Shown: piece by piece, positions 11,790-23,757 of the stretch | How the letters are laid out: the number at the start of each line of letters is the position of its first letter | Numbering within the stretch: position 1 is the stretch's first letter | NCBI GenBank assembly: GCA_910574455.1 | Contig: CAJSYZ010000008.1 | Span: 62,001 to 126,000 of the forward strand | Source: Trichaptum fuscoviolaceum | Taxonomy: Eukaryota > Basidiomycota > Agaricomycetes > Hymenochaetales > Trichaptaceae | Length of the DNA: 64,000 bases | Direction: 5' to 3' | Position numbers and translations under genes: made by a program | The notes under the pieces: model-generated | The model's input: only the letters and a program-made list of their open reading frames with translations | What the model was told of the DNA's origin: nothing | The model's database searches: none

Positions 11790-13450
11790 TTCACAAAGCT
11801 CTCCGCCTTCAGCGCCGGCACAGAACTCTGCCCTAACCTTCAGCTGGTTGAGACCAAACAGTGCAAGGACGACGAGAAGAGGCTGCGTTGAAGGCGATAT
11901 TGCTTCCTTCATCCCGTTGGTTATCTCAGCGAGCGCGCCGACAATGAACGACTGCTGATTGAGCGTTTCTTTCCCTACAGGTCGATTGTCAGTCTATGAA
12001 AGTAAGAAGGTAAACATGACATACATAGAACTTAGAAATAAGAGGGAAGAAGGACTGGAACACCTGCGCAAAGTCGGTGTCAAGCAGCGAGCAACGCAAC
12101 GAGTTCACCAACAGAAGAGAACAAAACAAAGTCGTACCCTGCCTGGTTCTGCAGCCGCTCGTTGTCCTCTTCTTGATCCGGGTCTTGCTGGCAAAGCGCC
12201 TTATGCTCTAGGATCTGAATGGCGATGTTGCATATCTCTTCAAGGTCTTTGACAGCAATTAGCGAAAGTCAACTATTAAGAAGAGATACTTACGGCTTTC
12301 GAAGAATGCAGGACCGACAGTTTGCGGCACAGCACCTGCTAAGCCGGGCTGTCAGTCCCGCGATTTGCTCAGCTTGTAGAAGATCTTGATGATTTCAAGA
12401 CGGCAGTAGGTGCTGGCCCGTCGCGGCAAAAACGGTACCAATGATGTCTGCGGCGATCTCCTTCTCCACAGCGATGGCTGAGTTAACCTCGAAGAGCTTG
12501 TCATCGCTGATGGATTCCTTGTCGTCGTCAACGATCGTCGCGTTCGTGTACTTGGCCTTGATCTTGATAGCGAAAGTTGCGGAATCGCCGGTGGTGAAGA
12601 ACTCGGTGAAATCCTTTCTACTACAAGAGATTAAGCAAAGCATGGAAGATCAATTTGAAAGGAACTCACCGGAGCCCAAGGATTTGTCCTGCTTGACGTT
12701 CTCCTCTGCAGCAGCGACCGCACATCCTAGCTGATGTACGGCGAGAGCCCCACCCTAGCCATCACGCCGAAGACGAGGAATCTGCACTCGCGCAGTCGTG
12801 CGTTGCCCGTCTTGATGCCGTCGAAGATCTGCTACATCTACGAAGTACGGGTGGAATGCCTCCTTTCCTACCACCTCTGCGAACGTGCCCACCGCATCCA
12901 TAGCAATGCCCCTTAGCTCCGTCTTCTCGCCCTCGCCAGCCAAGATGAGGAAGTGCTTCAGCTTGTCCATCAGTGGTGCGAAGAACGACAGGAAGTTGCC
13001 TCACGACGCGTGCGTGGCAGTCCCAATTGTGTCGACGGCCTTGACCTTCAGCGGCGCGGTCTCGAGCAGGCCTTGAGGCGCACCATGAGCAGCGCGAGGT
13101 AGTCCTCGATGACATCCTGCAGAATCATGAGCAGCGCGTCGAGCGCAGTGCAGGCCTGGCGCTGTGATGCAGGGTTGGCGAAAAGCACGATGGCGGTGCA
13201 GAGGAGAGGAGTGCGGCGCGCTTGCTGATGTACTCGTCTTCAACTCATTCAAAGAGAGGCTGCTGAGTGCTGGGAAGACTTGAGCGGGCGGGAGCGACGT
13301 TGAGAGGGTGTTGATGATGCGCAGCGCAGAACGCGATGGTGCGTCTTCATCAGCGTCGGTCTGCGCCTGACGTGCCATGCGTGATGAGGCTGCTAAGAGC
13401 GGCGAAGACTTGTGCTGGCGGGAGTGAAGCGACCGTGAGGGGGAAACAGC
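11790..13450 (-). pseudogene. Karyopherin (Kap123/importin-4-type) HEAT-repeat fragment
   Basis: On the minus strand the order from 13450 down to 11790 follows a Kap123-like importin-beta. An ALRIINTLSTSLPPAQVFPAL block is followed by KHFLILAGEGEKTELRGIAM and DAVGTFAEVVGKEAF, then a DDKESISDDKLFEVNSAIAV / EKEIAADIIGT block, and finally an EITNGMKEAISPSTQPLL block near 11930-11880. Frames change repeatedly. A GT-AG intron is retained around 12620-12670. A short segment (LPPAQVF-AALSSL) is duplicated at 13430 and 13300. Family members are nuclear import receptors for ribosomal proteins and histones. Only the middle of the protein is present and it cannot be functional. Confidence 0.8.
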
Positions 13451-13584
13451 AGCAGCAACAGCAAGGGAGTGATTCCAAGTAGCGGAATCGATTGCTGTAA
13501 CTGCTCGATTAGCCGAGTCATTTCGACACTACCCGAGGGGACACCTACTTGCCGAACGATTTGCCAAGGGAACACCTACTAACC
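13451..13584. repeat. Degenerate CCGAACGATTTGCCAAGGGAAC motif series
   Basis: Short variants of AGCCGAGTCATTTC, GCCGAACGATTTGCC and AAGGGAACACCTACT follow one another here and continue into the tandem duplication at 13585. The core (GCCGAACGA) resembles part of the 43-bp satellite monomer, but I cannot show common origin. Confidence 0.5.
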
Positions 13585-14228
13585 GAGGGACTTGCCAAGG
13601 GAACTTTGCTAGCCGAACGATTTGCCAAGGGAACTCGTACTTGCCGAGTCATTTCACTACCCGAGGCATTTCGAGCTTAGCCGAGTCCTTTTACGGAAAA
13701 GCGTGGGAAGTCCCCAACTCCATGGGGACAGGCTGCACACCTATAGGTTCGCTGGATAATCTGTTTCGATGTTCACCGTGTATTGCTGTCGTCTACGAGT
13801 GAGGGTATGCTTGTCTTCCGGCTGTGGCAGTTTCTGTGGTGGATGAGACCTTTCCCCTGCTTCCTTCTTCTCTTCAAGTTACGTTGGACGTGGCTAAGCT
13901 GCTTGAATGGGTCGCGATCCTCTGCTTCACGCTACACCGTAAATTCTGTCGTGAACCTGCTTAATTTCTGCGATTACTTGTCTGTCGCTTCCTTCCAAGT
14001 ATAGCACTGTATGCTTGGTGTATTCGATCGTACTGTCGTTCGTATTCCTTTTGTTCCTATTTGATAGTTAGTAGACAAGGGCCAGTTGTAATACTTAACC
14101 GTCAGTATTCCGGATTGGAATGTGTAGGGGTGTACCGATTTATTCTGCTGTAGAATGTGGTAGAGCGTAGAGGGGGGGGTGTTTCGGAGTTGAGATCGAT
14201 CTCAGATGAGAAAGAAGTCAATCCTAAT

Positions 14229-14780
14229 TGTTACGTTCACGGCTTCGATGGACTTATCATGGAAATGATAAGTGACCAAAGCGTTGTTGGGTGAAGTAGC
14301 AAGTACAGTATAGAGGGTCCGCTTTGTGAGGGTCTCTATACCGGAAGTCGTGGGTGAACAGAGTCTTTGGTACGTGATTGTAAAAGACTATAGGAGGATT
14401 GACTTAAGTGTCATCCTGGGGCGCTATGTACATGGCCTTATATACTACAGAGAACAATAGAGTGGAGCAAGGAATGAAACTACATCATCGCGGGTCAGAA
14501 GTGGAGTGAGTCCGTCATAGTGGCTCTAATTAATGGAGGATGATGTCAGATCGGAGCATAGGTGGAGTAGAGTGGAGTAGAATGATGTATCATCGGAGTG
14601 GAAGTCTCTGGGGCTCTCGGAGTGAAGGTGGAGCGAGTGGAGCCATCGGAGTGTGGAGTCGATGATGAAAGAATGATGCAATGTGTGTACGCACATGCAG
14701 GTAGAAAGGGTGAGAGAAAAAGATGAGGGGGAACATAAACAATGTGTAAACAAGGGTAAGCAGCAGCTTGATGCGTAACA
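14229..14780. mobile_element. LTR-like segment, copy 1 (552 bp)
   Basis: It starts TGTTACG and ends CGTAACA, a perfect 7-bp terminal inverted repeat with the canonical TG...CA of long terminal repeats. A TATATA element (near 14440) lies inside. Together with the copy at 15424 it brackets 643 bp, resembling a miniature LTR element (TRIM-like). The flanks are not target duplications because the array is tandem. Confidence 0.55.
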
Positions 14781-15423
14781 GAGGGACTTGCCAAGGGAAC
14801 TTTGCTAGCCGAACGATTTGCCAAGGGAACTCGTACTTGCCGAGTCATTTCACTACCCGAGTCATTTCGAGCTTAGCCGAGTCCTTTTACGGAAAAGCGT
14901 GGGAAGTCCCCAACTCCATGGGGACAGGCTGCACACCTATAGGTTCGCTGGATAATCTGTTTCGATGTTCACCGTGTATTGCTGTCGTCTACGAGTGAGG
15001 GTATGCTTGTCTTCCGGCTGTGGCAGTTTCTGTGGTGGATGAGACCTTTCCCCTGCTTCCTTCTTCTCTTCAAGTTACGTTGGACGTGGCTAAGCTGCTT
15101 GAATGGGTCGCGATCCTCTGCTTCACGCTACACCGTAAATTCTGTCGTGAACCTGCTTAATTTCTGCGATTACTTGTCTGTCGCTTCCTTCCAAGTATAG
15201 CACTGTATGCTTGGTGTATTCGATCGTACTGTCGTTCGTATCCTTTTGTTCCTATTTGATAGTTAGTAGACAAGGGCCAGTTGTAATACTTAACCGTCAG
15301 TATTCCGGATTGGAATGCGTAGGGGTGTACCGATTTATTCTGCTGTAGAATGTGGTAGAGCGTAGAGGGGGGGGTGTTTCGGAGTTGAGATCGATCTCAG
15401 ATGAGAAAGAAGTCAATCCTAAT

Positions 15424-15972
15424 TGTTACGTTCACGGCTTCGATGGACTTATCATGGAAATGATAAGTGACCAAAGCGTTGTTGGGTGAAGTAGCAAGTA
15501 CAGTATAGAGGGTCCGCTTTGTGAGGGTCTCTATACCGGAAGTCGTGGGTGAACAGAGTCTTTGGTACGTGATTGTAAAAGACTATAGGAGGATTGACTT
15601 AAGTGTCATCCTGGGGCGCTATGTACATGGCCTTATATACTACAGAGAACAATAGAGTGGAGCAAGGAATGAAACTACATCATCGCGGGTCAGAAGTGGA
15701 GTGAGTCCGTCATAGTGGCTCTAATTAATGGAGGATGATGTCAGATCGGAGCATAGGTGGAGTAGAGTGGAGTAGAATGATGTATCATCGGAGTGGAAGT
15801 CTCTGGGGCTCTCGGAGTGAAGGTGGAGCGAGTGGAGCCATCGGAGTGTGGAGTCGATGATGAAAGAATGATGCAATGTGTGTACGCACATGCAGGTAGA
15901 AAGGGTGAGAGAAAAAGATGAGGGGGAACATAAACAATGTGTAAACAAGGGTAAGCAGCTTGATGCGTAACA
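15424..15972. mobile_element. LTR-like segment, copy 2 (549 bp)
   Basis: Same ends (TGTTACG...CGTAACA) as copy 1. It is 3 bp shorter through loss of one GCA near its end. No gag or pol is encoded between the two copies. Confidence 0.55.
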
Positions 15973-16134
15973 GAGGGACTTGCCAAGGGAACTTTGCTAG
16001 CCGAACGATTTGCCAAGGGAACTCGTACTTGCCGAGTCATTTCACTACCCGAGTCATTTCGAGCTTAGCCGAGTCCTTTTACGGAAAAGCGTGGGAAGTC
16101 CCCAACTCCATGGGGACAGGCTGCACACCTATAG

Positions 16135-16880
16135 GACCTTGATGCTGCATTCACTCGCTCAACTTCGCGCGACGGGTCCTCAACCTGTGTTCCTGGTGGT
16201 AAGAAGAAGAGCTCTTTGTTGTCCGACAACAAGGATAAGATGACGATGATGACAACAATGAAGAAATTGGCAAGAAGAAGAAAAGCAAGAAATATGACAC
16301 TCTATCCGACGTGAACACACTCTCTCTTTCTGGCCTTCTTAATGCACTTGATGGTGTCGCCGCTGCTGTTGGCCGCTTCCTCTCCTAGTCGCAGCGACGA
16401 ACCATCTTGAGCGTTTCGACCCCGCGCTCTCGCGCCCCGGTGGCATGGATGTTTGGATCGAGTTCAAAAGCGCAAGCCCTAGGCAGGCTCAAGCGCTCTT
16501 CTGCGACTTCTTCCTGTACGCGGACGTCAAGAAGCCCGAGATCACCAAACGCGAAGGCGAGCTCGATGGGATCAGCCTCCCCACCCCCCCCCCATCCTCT
16601 GGATCGATTTCGGAAATTCCGGTGTCGGTATTTGCGTCCGATGCCTCGAGTACCGCAACCTTGAGCTCGAGCTCATTGATGAGAGGTGCGTCAAACAGTC
16701 TACCTGACGTTGGCAAAGCAGCTCACGACGCAAATTGCGAATTCATCAAACGGGAAAAAGTATTACTTCATCTTAGATATCGTTCAAGTAGTCATGTCCT
16801 ATTCCTCGACAAACACCTCTGTGCCACCACCATTGCCGCCGAAACGGAGATCGCTCGGTTTCAATATGCAGAATAAGTCG
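16135..16880 (+). pseudogene. BCS1-type AAA ATPase fragment, 5'-truncated
   Basis: The fragment starts at the Walker B region (DLDAAFTRSTSRDGSSTGVP) exactly where the third partial repeat ends. It continues, with frame changes, through a Lys-rich insert, DVNTLSLSGLLNALDGVAAA, NHLERFDPALSRPG and MDVWIEFKSASPRQAQALFC. These are the sensor and Arg-finger side of BCS1-like AAA proteins (mitochondrial inner-membrane translocase of the Rieske protein, and related paralogues that are abundant in agarics). The usual SRPGRMD reads SRPGGMD here. A stop and at least two frameshifts interrupt it, and the N-terminal half with Walker A is missing. Confidence 0.8.
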
Positions 16881-17573
16881 ATTATCGGCCGACAGCGCAA
16901 TCCCCCCAGCTCTAAGGACAAGAAACGCTCCTTCATTTAAACTACTTCTTCCATAGCGGATTGGGATGCATTGATCCCATTTCCCACATTGGCATGGTTC
17001 CGGTTTCGAGTTGTATCCAGGGATGACTGATTGTATGACGGCTTACTCGTGGCTTTGCCTTCTAGAGCTGATGGAACAGCTTCTTGTGCAGTGGGCTATG
17101 TCTTCCTGACTTCTTCGGAGTTAACCTGACTCACTTTCTTGTTTGTTTGTGCATAAAATGAAAAGAAGCCTCATAATCGAGTCATCTAGAAGAAATCCTT
17201 CTTATCTCCTGTCAGTTCAGCTTGAGGTTTATCCGAGCCATAGTATAATGCACTGATAGATTCCTCTCTTCTTTTCCCAGAAGAATAAGGCATCAGAAAA
17301 ATGCGTGCAAGAGCTTTGTATAAATGTGAACCCGGAGTGGGTGTCGCCCCTCCCCGCCACCCACCCACCCATTCAACCCTTCGCCATGAACTTTTATCAC
17401 ATTCTGTTGGGGCTCCACATGCTCCTATTGATTGACCATGCTGTGCTTCGAGTACGCATCGCGCGAAGACTTCCTTGGACACAAAGGAGGATATCTAGGA
17501 TGCAAAAAATTGTGCTTACTTTCTATTTCCTCTCAAAATCACTGCACTGACTTTTTGCCAGCTTCACAAACAG
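16881..17573. other. Intergenic, no supported gene
   Basis: Short frames only. A possible upstream exon of the following exonuclease gene could lie around 17430-17510, but no splice pair convinced me. Confidence 0.4.
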
Positions 17574-18431
17574 ATGCAACATCTCCTCGACTACCTGGGG
17601 GTTCCGCCAACGCCTCTTCTTCAACTTCGCAGTTATACACTCGGACCTCTTGTTCCTGAAGTATGTCTGACCACCGCGACGATGGAGAATGCCGTAGACG
17701 TCATCTATGCTTCCTTGCCGGATGCCCCGGAACGACGCTTCGTTGCCCTTGACATTGAATGGGCGAGTAACTCACCAGAGCTATATCGCGTGGACCTCAT
17801 CCAACTCGCGGTTCAGCAACATGTGTTCCTCCTCCGGACTCATCTACTTAATGAACTTCCCGCGAGATTGACACAATTATTAGGTGATGAAGCTGTATGG
17901 AAAGTGTCAGCAGGAATCGCTGGTATGAGAGTCCCATTTCTTCTCTCATTATTCGGCATAACTGAACTAATTGGCAGGTGATGCAACTCGCATCAGGAAT
18001 AAATTTAGTGTTCCCGTAACCTCCTGTGTCGATTTGACAGATTGGGCGCACTTCGTTTACCCCGATTTCTGGCCAAGAACGCTAACTTGGCTCCAGCTGC
18101 TTCTGAACCCCCGTCTCTGGTTCAAGTTTCCGCAACCGTTTATAAAGCTGGAGGAGATGGCGGGCAGACTCCTGCAGACAAACATCGAAAAAGATGTCTT
18201 GGTCACGATGAGCAATTGGGCCGAAGTTGAGCTGTCGGCTGCTCAAGTCCATTGTAAGTTATCCTTTTCAAGTTGTCACTCAGGCTGACCATCTTCTCAC
18301 TTGCATCTGCTCTATTAGATGCGGCAATCGACGCGCACAGCACGTTTGCTGTTGCTTCCGTCTTGAATCAAGATGCCTTGGCCTTACCAGATACAGTGAT
18401 CCATCACTTCCCAATGCTCGATATTGAGTAG
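17574..18431 (+). CDS. 3'-5' exonuclease, WRN/DnaQ-like DEDDy type
   Basis: Three exons by frame-consistent GT-AG introns: 17574-17922, 17978-18253 and 18319-18431, giving 245 residues. Exo I is FVALDIEW (Asp and Glu). The middle reads VDLIQLAVQQHVFLLRTH and then AGDATRIRNKF, as in WRN-type exonucleases. Exo II is CVDLTDWA. Exo III is HYAAIDAHSTFAVASVL, with the Tyr and Asp of DEDDy enzymes. The sequence SNWAEVELSAAQVHYAAIDA is typical of the family's C-terminus. The expected activity is Mg-dependent 3'-5' removal of nucleotides; no helicase or HRDC domain is attached, so a role in repair, telomere or RNA metabolism is only a guess. The start is the first ATG in frame, and an additional 5' exon is possible. 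Introns are 55 and 65 nt. Confidence 0.75.
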
Positions 18432-20734
18432 GCTGAGGCCCGTTTGAATAGTGCTAACGGTGTTATCTTGTTGAGTAAATTATTGAGTGTATGCTCTTGT
18501 CTTCAAAAGTTGCCAGGAGCATCGTGATTGTATCTATTATTGAATTGCTTCTCATTGAATGATCATTGTAGACTGAGGTTGTCAATGGTGTTTGCTGTCG
18601 CTTTCAAGATGTCATGAAGATGAAGGTAGCTTGAAATCTCAAAACAGAGGTTCAAGTTCACTTGAGTACAGTAGTGGTAGTAGTAAATCTCACTTGAGTC
18701 TGACTTGCCGCCTGATGTACAGCTTCCCTCCTTACGCACTGATTTTGTCCTGAAACGCCGTTTTAAGGCCATCAGGCAGCCAGGCAACACTTCAGGCAGG
18801 CATGACAACGCTTCAACCCATTTAAGGAAGCTTCAGGACGCGCCAGCCGCCGTAAGCAATCTCTGATGTATTACACTTGAGCACTGAAATCCTGACTTGC
18901 ATTCTGACGCACTGAGAGACGGCTTGCATCCTGAAACACTCCTTATTTCAGTGAGATAAGGCAATCAGTGTATTTTCAGACGAAGTAGCGACCCTTCAGA
19001 CAGGTGCCAGCCAAATCAGGATGCGTCAGGACGCGTCAGTCGCCGTAAGCAAAAGGAAGTTTCCCTGATGAGGACTTTTGTTAGATAATATTAACTTGTC
19101 GAAAATTTTCCCAAAAGCTTAATTCAATCCAGAAAGATGGCGGGAGCACTAGCCTACGAAGCTAGACGCCTACGCAAATGCAAGCAGGAGAATATTGTAG
19201 AAGCATTGAGGCATCAAAAAAGCTCGATGTCGAGCAGTGCCAGGTTCAAGAATGGAATAGATTGTGGCGCACCATCAATTAACAGTCATGATCGTAAGGG
19301 AATAGTCACAAAGGACATGCGGATCATCAAAGGAAGGCGGCTGCTCAAAGAAGATTCCGCAGTAAATGCGTGATTGATGTACATAGTTATCGATGGTAGC
19401 ATTCTCAAGTTGGATTTCGAAATGAATCGTAACAGACTGTGACGCACCGGATTGCAGACGCAAATGCGGTTGCGATATGCTTGGTAAAGACGCAAACGAA
19501 GATAGGTTGATAGAAACCTGTCATCTTCGCCCGCACAGACACGAGAGCACAAAGGTTAGGAATTGCCGTCGCTTGCGGTGCTAACAGTTTGCTTCTGCAT
19601 CATTTTAAGCGAAGATAGTTCAATTCTTGCAAGTTGCAGTTGGAAAGAGGAAAAGAAAATAGCTGATATACGATCGGACATTTTGGATAAATATCCATCT
19701 TGGATATCGCCCTCCGATCCTACGAAAGATCGAAAGATACCGAGCCCCTACGCCGGTCTAAAGTCAGAGGCGGGGCAGGAGAGAAGCGGTTCGGGCCCGG
19801 ACGAGCTTGATGGATGGCCTGAGGTTGCTCGATTCCCGAGAGGTCTTCTGCACTGCTACATCCCAAGTTGGCGATGAACGAAACGAGACAGACAACCGTT
19901 CGAGTCGCTCAGATCAATTTCTTGCCATTATTACCTACTAATTGAGCTTTTCCGAGTCCTCCGACTTTGAATCGTCTTGAACTTAAACTTGAATTGCGCC
20001 GTTCAACACTGAAACTAATGCATAGCAGATGCATTGAGATACCATTAAGTGATATTTCTGGCCTAAATTGCGGAGAAACGGGAGGAAATAAGATTGTTAT
20101 TTTGCTTACCCTTTATGATCCTCTACTGACCCGCACACGACTAGTTTTCTGTTACTATTCTACACCCTAGCCTACCATGGTCTCTCATCTAGCTCGAGCA
20201 TAAGGATGTCTCTGAAACCAGCAGATTAAGTTATGCTCCGACTGGTACGGATGGTAGATAGGATAGCAAAGGGTACATATATGTATTATTCGGGAATAAT
20301 ATTGTGCCCTCATGGTATAACAATGAACGGCCAACATATCTCCCCGAATCAGATGTTATGTCTGCCTGAATATCTTTAGCGCACCGTGGGCACGGAGTCT
20401 AGTGTCAGTGGCAGGATTCAGGCTGAACTGTAGGGCTTGGTAATATTTGATGTACAGATAAAACCTTCTATTGCTTGGCAAGTGTATCTGCCAATATAAG
20501 TTCTCCATTTTGTTGCATATTATTAGCATACTATTGATATGACGATAGACGCGACAATCGATGATAATACTTGAATTAGGTATCGTGTCCTTAAACGCGT
20601 CGGACGGCACGTGCTAAGTCACGTTCTGATGCCGAGCGTCACTCCGCTGCGGCGTTCGAGTTGCGCCATGGTTCATATCTTATCTTAGCTCTGAGACGGA
20701 AAGCCAGCTCTTCCCACTCACCATGCGCCCTTGC
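18432..20734. other. Intergenic with CAGG-rich dispersed repeat (18.6-19.06 kb)
   Basis: Around 18720-19060 words such as CTTCAGGACGCGCCAG and CGTCAGGACGCGTCAG, each followed by YCGCCGTAAGCAA, and CCTGAAACRC recur, and CACTGAAATCCTGACTTGC suggests a decayed transposon end. Open frames at 19137-19373 and 19563-19877 have no recognised motif. Confidence 0.45.
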
Positions 20735-20741
20735 TATATAA
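20735..20741 (+). promoter_or_regulatory. TATA box of the MFS transporter gene
   Basis: TATATAA lies 49 bp upstream of the proposed start codon at 20790. Confidence 0.5.
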
Positions 20742-20789
20742 CTCTTGCTCTATCATACCCTTTACTCAGCTTATTCCCCAGCACACGAC

Positions 20790-22938
20790 ATGCCAGGCGC
20801 CGACGACCGTAGGCCTCTGCTCGCGCCCAGCGACGACGACGACGACGACGGTGTGCTGTCGAAGAAGAACCAGAATTATGCGTCGGTGCAGATTATTCCT
20901 AGGGAGGAAACTGGCAGCTCGGGCCTTGAAGATGGGGGTGGAGATTTGGATGAGGTAGATATCGAGGCAAAAGAGAGGGAGGCGAATCGGCGTATGGCGA
21001 AACTCGTAAGTCTATGTTGACCTGCAGGCGCTACGACTAGAACTTAATGACTTGTGCAGATTATACCTCTTGTAATCGGAATTTTCCTTGCTGCGATGGA
21101 CCAGACGATTGTTACATCTTCATACGCGTCGATAGGGAGCGAGCTCAAACAGCTTCAAAATACGAGCTGGGTCGCTACGGGGTACATGTTGACTTTGACC
21201 AGCTTCCAGTGCGTGTCGCCTTCTGCTTGTGTTCCTTGGACTTGCCACTGAACATCTCAACTTAGGCCTCTGTACGGAAAGATGAGCGACATCTTCGGAC
21301 GCAAGTCGTGCCTCATCTTTGCTTACACTGTCTTCGGCCTTGGGAGCTTGTTCTGTGGTCTGGCGAGGAATATGACCGAACTGATAGCTGCTCGGGCACT
21401 TGCTGGTCTTGGTGGCGGTGGAATGACGACGTGAGTTTTTGATTGGCAGCTCTTTCATTACGATTTGCTGAAAATGCTACGGCAGTGTTGTGTCCATTCT
21501 CGTCTCCGATATCGTACCTCTTCGCTCGAGAGGGACTTGGCAAGGTCTGTGATGCAAGTCCACTAGATTCCTCGTTTCAGACTCACATTACTTGCAGGAT
21601 TTTTGAACATCATATTCGCTACTGGATCAGCTACAGGTGCACCACTTGGCGGGTTTCTTGCAGATGGAATTGGCTGGCGCTGGTAAGCCGTTGTCCAAAG
21701 TCGACTATTATTAAGCTTACTCAACCTTCACCGCAGGGCGTTCCTCATTCAAGTCCCATTCACTGCTCTGGCGATCCTCGTCGTCTCTCTGTTACTGAAG
21801 CTTCCCAAGAAGGATACCTCTGACCTAGCCTCTAAGTTGCGCCGCATCGATTTCTTCGGTGCCGTCACGCTCGTGCTCACCGTCTTCACCCTCCTCTTCG
21901 GCCTCGACCGCGGCGGCAACATCTCATGGACAGAACGCACGACCGTCCTCTCCCTCCTCGCGAGCTTCGTCGCGCTCCTGCTCTTCGCGTTCGCGGAGAT
22001 GCACCCGAGCGTCGCGCGCGAACCCTTCGCGCCGAAGCGCATCATTGCGCACCGCTCGCTCGCCGCCGCGTACCTATGCAACTTCTTCGGCTTCGGGTCG
22101 AGCATGTGCACGATCTTCAACATCGCGCTGTACTTCCAGGCCGTCGCGGGCCGCAGCGCGTCGCAGGCGGGCTTCGGTCTCCTGCCTGCTATCTTCGGCG
22201 GTGTCTCGGGCAGCCTGGCGAGTGGGATCTTGATGCAGAGGACGGGGAAGTACTACTGGCTCACGGCGGGCGCGTATATCGCTGAGTTCGGGGGGACAAT
22301 CTTGATTTCGCTAATGACGGGCGTGGTTGTGCATAATGCCATTGGAACGACGTTTGGGCTGCTGACGATGAGTATTGGAAACGGTGTGTTTATTCAAGTC
22401 TTACTGTTCAAGACTCCGCTCAAAGGGTTTCAGGAACTGGGGTGACGACAACGTTGATTGCTCTGATTGCGAATGCTGCTCCTGAGGATCAGGCTATGGC
22501 GACTGCAGGTGAAGTCTTGATTAATAACAATGTCCATAAGTCGTCTCTAACGGTATCTTGGCCTGTCTAGTATCATACCTCTTCCGGTCATTGGGAGGTG
22601 TACTTGGAATCTCTGTCGGAAGCACGCTCGTGCAGAACACTCTTCGATCGTACCTTCGAAAGAGATTAGCAGGACAAGACGTCGATATTGATAACGTACG
22701 TTGGCGTTTCCTTCCTTCAGGCCTAAAGCTTATCTTTTCTTCACCTTCACAGCTGGTCCGCCGTGTCCGCGAATCGCTCGCTGCACTTGACGACCTCCCG
22801 CCGTCCATACGCACCATCGTGCGCGGCTCGTACGAGGAGGCCATTGAAGTCGCTTTCTATTTCGCAATCGCGCTCGCCGGACTAGCTGCCGTCTGCTCGT
22901 TCTTCATCAAAGAGAAGACGCTCGTCAGGCGGAGCTGA
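20790..22938 (+). CDS. MFS transporter, DHA2 / Fnx1-Vba vacuolar type
   Basis: Nine exons with phases that join exactly: 20790-21005, 21060-21208, 21266-21430, 21486-21544, 21598-21682, 21737-22383, 22434-22508, 22571-22695 and 22753-22938 (568 residues). The acidic N-terminus (PLLAPSDDDDDD) has a dileucine-type sorting context. TM1 begins IIPLVIGIFLAAMDQTIV. The MFS motif A region is PLYGKMSDIFGRKSCLIFAY, followed by GLGSLFCGLA and ALAGLGGGGMTTVVSILVSD, and then the motif C-like GSATGAPLGGFLADGIGWRW. These are characteristic of the drug:H+ antiporter-2 branch containing fission-yeast Fnx1/Vba vacuolar amino-acid transporters. Fourteen TM segments are expected. Probable role: H+-coupled transport of amino acids or xenobiotics at the vacuolar or plasma membrane; the substrate is not determinable from sequence. 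Gene intact; all introns are 50-62 nt. Confidence 0.88.
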
Positions 22939-23669
22939 TGCGCGACTATTGGTATACATAAATGAACAAAAATAAATGTTGTGTTTATATTCACATATTT
23001 AAACCGATAATAGACTCGTTGATTTCCTTGCGGCATGGACTATTTGAGCTTGTGTGCGCGGTACAGCTTCTCGTCCGGCGGAGGTGGAGAAGAGACGGCG
23101 GGTGTCGTTTTGTTTGGCTCAGGAGGGGCGGTCGCGCTTTGCCGTTGAATTTGGTCATGTGCTCGCCTGGATGTTCTCTGAGTACATGGCTTGAGACCTT
23201 AAGGCATTCTCTCTGTGCTTTCATCCCTCGATGCTTCGCTTTCTTTGCGTTTTTAGTATCTCGCGTCAATTCCAGCCGTCGCTGGTCCGGTTTCGAGCTC
23301 GTAGAACGACTTTGTTCTAATTTTATTCACACCTGGCGATCTTCCCTTCCCTCCGCTTCCGTTGGCGAACCATTGACTCCCAGACTAGACCATCTGCTCC
23401 AGTGCTTCTTTCATTCTCCTCGTGATAGTCTCGTGCGCTAATCAAGCTGCGGGTGAACGTTTAAAGGCAGAGAAGCTGGCGACTAACAGCTTACGCCGGG
23501 GAACAGGATGTCTCTGTGGACGGATCGTCTAGGTGCGTAGGAGTCAGGACACGGTCGCTGGTCACTTGACCTGCGTCCTTTGATTAAAGCTGGATGTTCA
23601 GCGAGAGCCATGCGGTAAGGAAAGACACTTCTACGTCCTTTTGGGTCTTGCCTTGATGGTCAGTTGTCA
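22939..23669. other. Intergenic, no convincing gene
   Basis: A minus-strand open frame (23269-22991) rich in Lys/Arg, and frames near 23440-23320 on the minus strand, could be exons of a small basic protein. I could not join them or recognise a family. Confidence 0.4.
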
Positions 23670-23675
23670 TATAAA
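23670..23675 (+). promoter_or_regulatory. TATA box of the xylanase gene
   Basis: TATAAA lies 83 bp before the ATG at 23758. Confidence 0.55.
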
Positions 23676-23757
23676 TTTGACATCCTTCCGCCTCACATCC
23701 CGCTTCGACTCCAGCTCACAACGCCACTCCGACTTCCTCACTCGAGCGTCGATCCCA

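Larger units (their letters stand above)
13585..16135. repeat. Near-identical 1.2-kb tandem duplication (2 full units plus 0.16 kb)
   Basis: Unit 1 is 13585-14780, unit 2 is 14781-15972, and a partial third copy covers 15973 to about 16135. Differences seen by eye between the full units are few: GTATTCC/GTATCC, GTGTAG/GCGTAG, GCAGCAGCTT/GCAGCTT and GAGGCATTT/GAGTCATTT. Each unit ends with a TGTTACG...CGTAACA segment. The first part of each unit includes the hairpin GTCCCC...GGGGAC (13710-13729 in unit 1). The open frames inside have no recognised domain. The partial copy cuts directly into a BCS1-type gene fragment. Confidence 0.9.

Noticed and set aside
14229..15972. A complete TRIM retrotransposon with target duplications
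   Set aside because: The outer flanks match the internal region rather than each other, so it is a tandem array; no clear primer-binding site or polypurine tract adjoins the LTR-like ends.
22962..23441. 159-codon plus-strand gene downstream of the MFS transporter
   Set aside because: No domain, unusual composition and no splice or promoter signals; probably 3' flank or shadow of a minus-strand exon.
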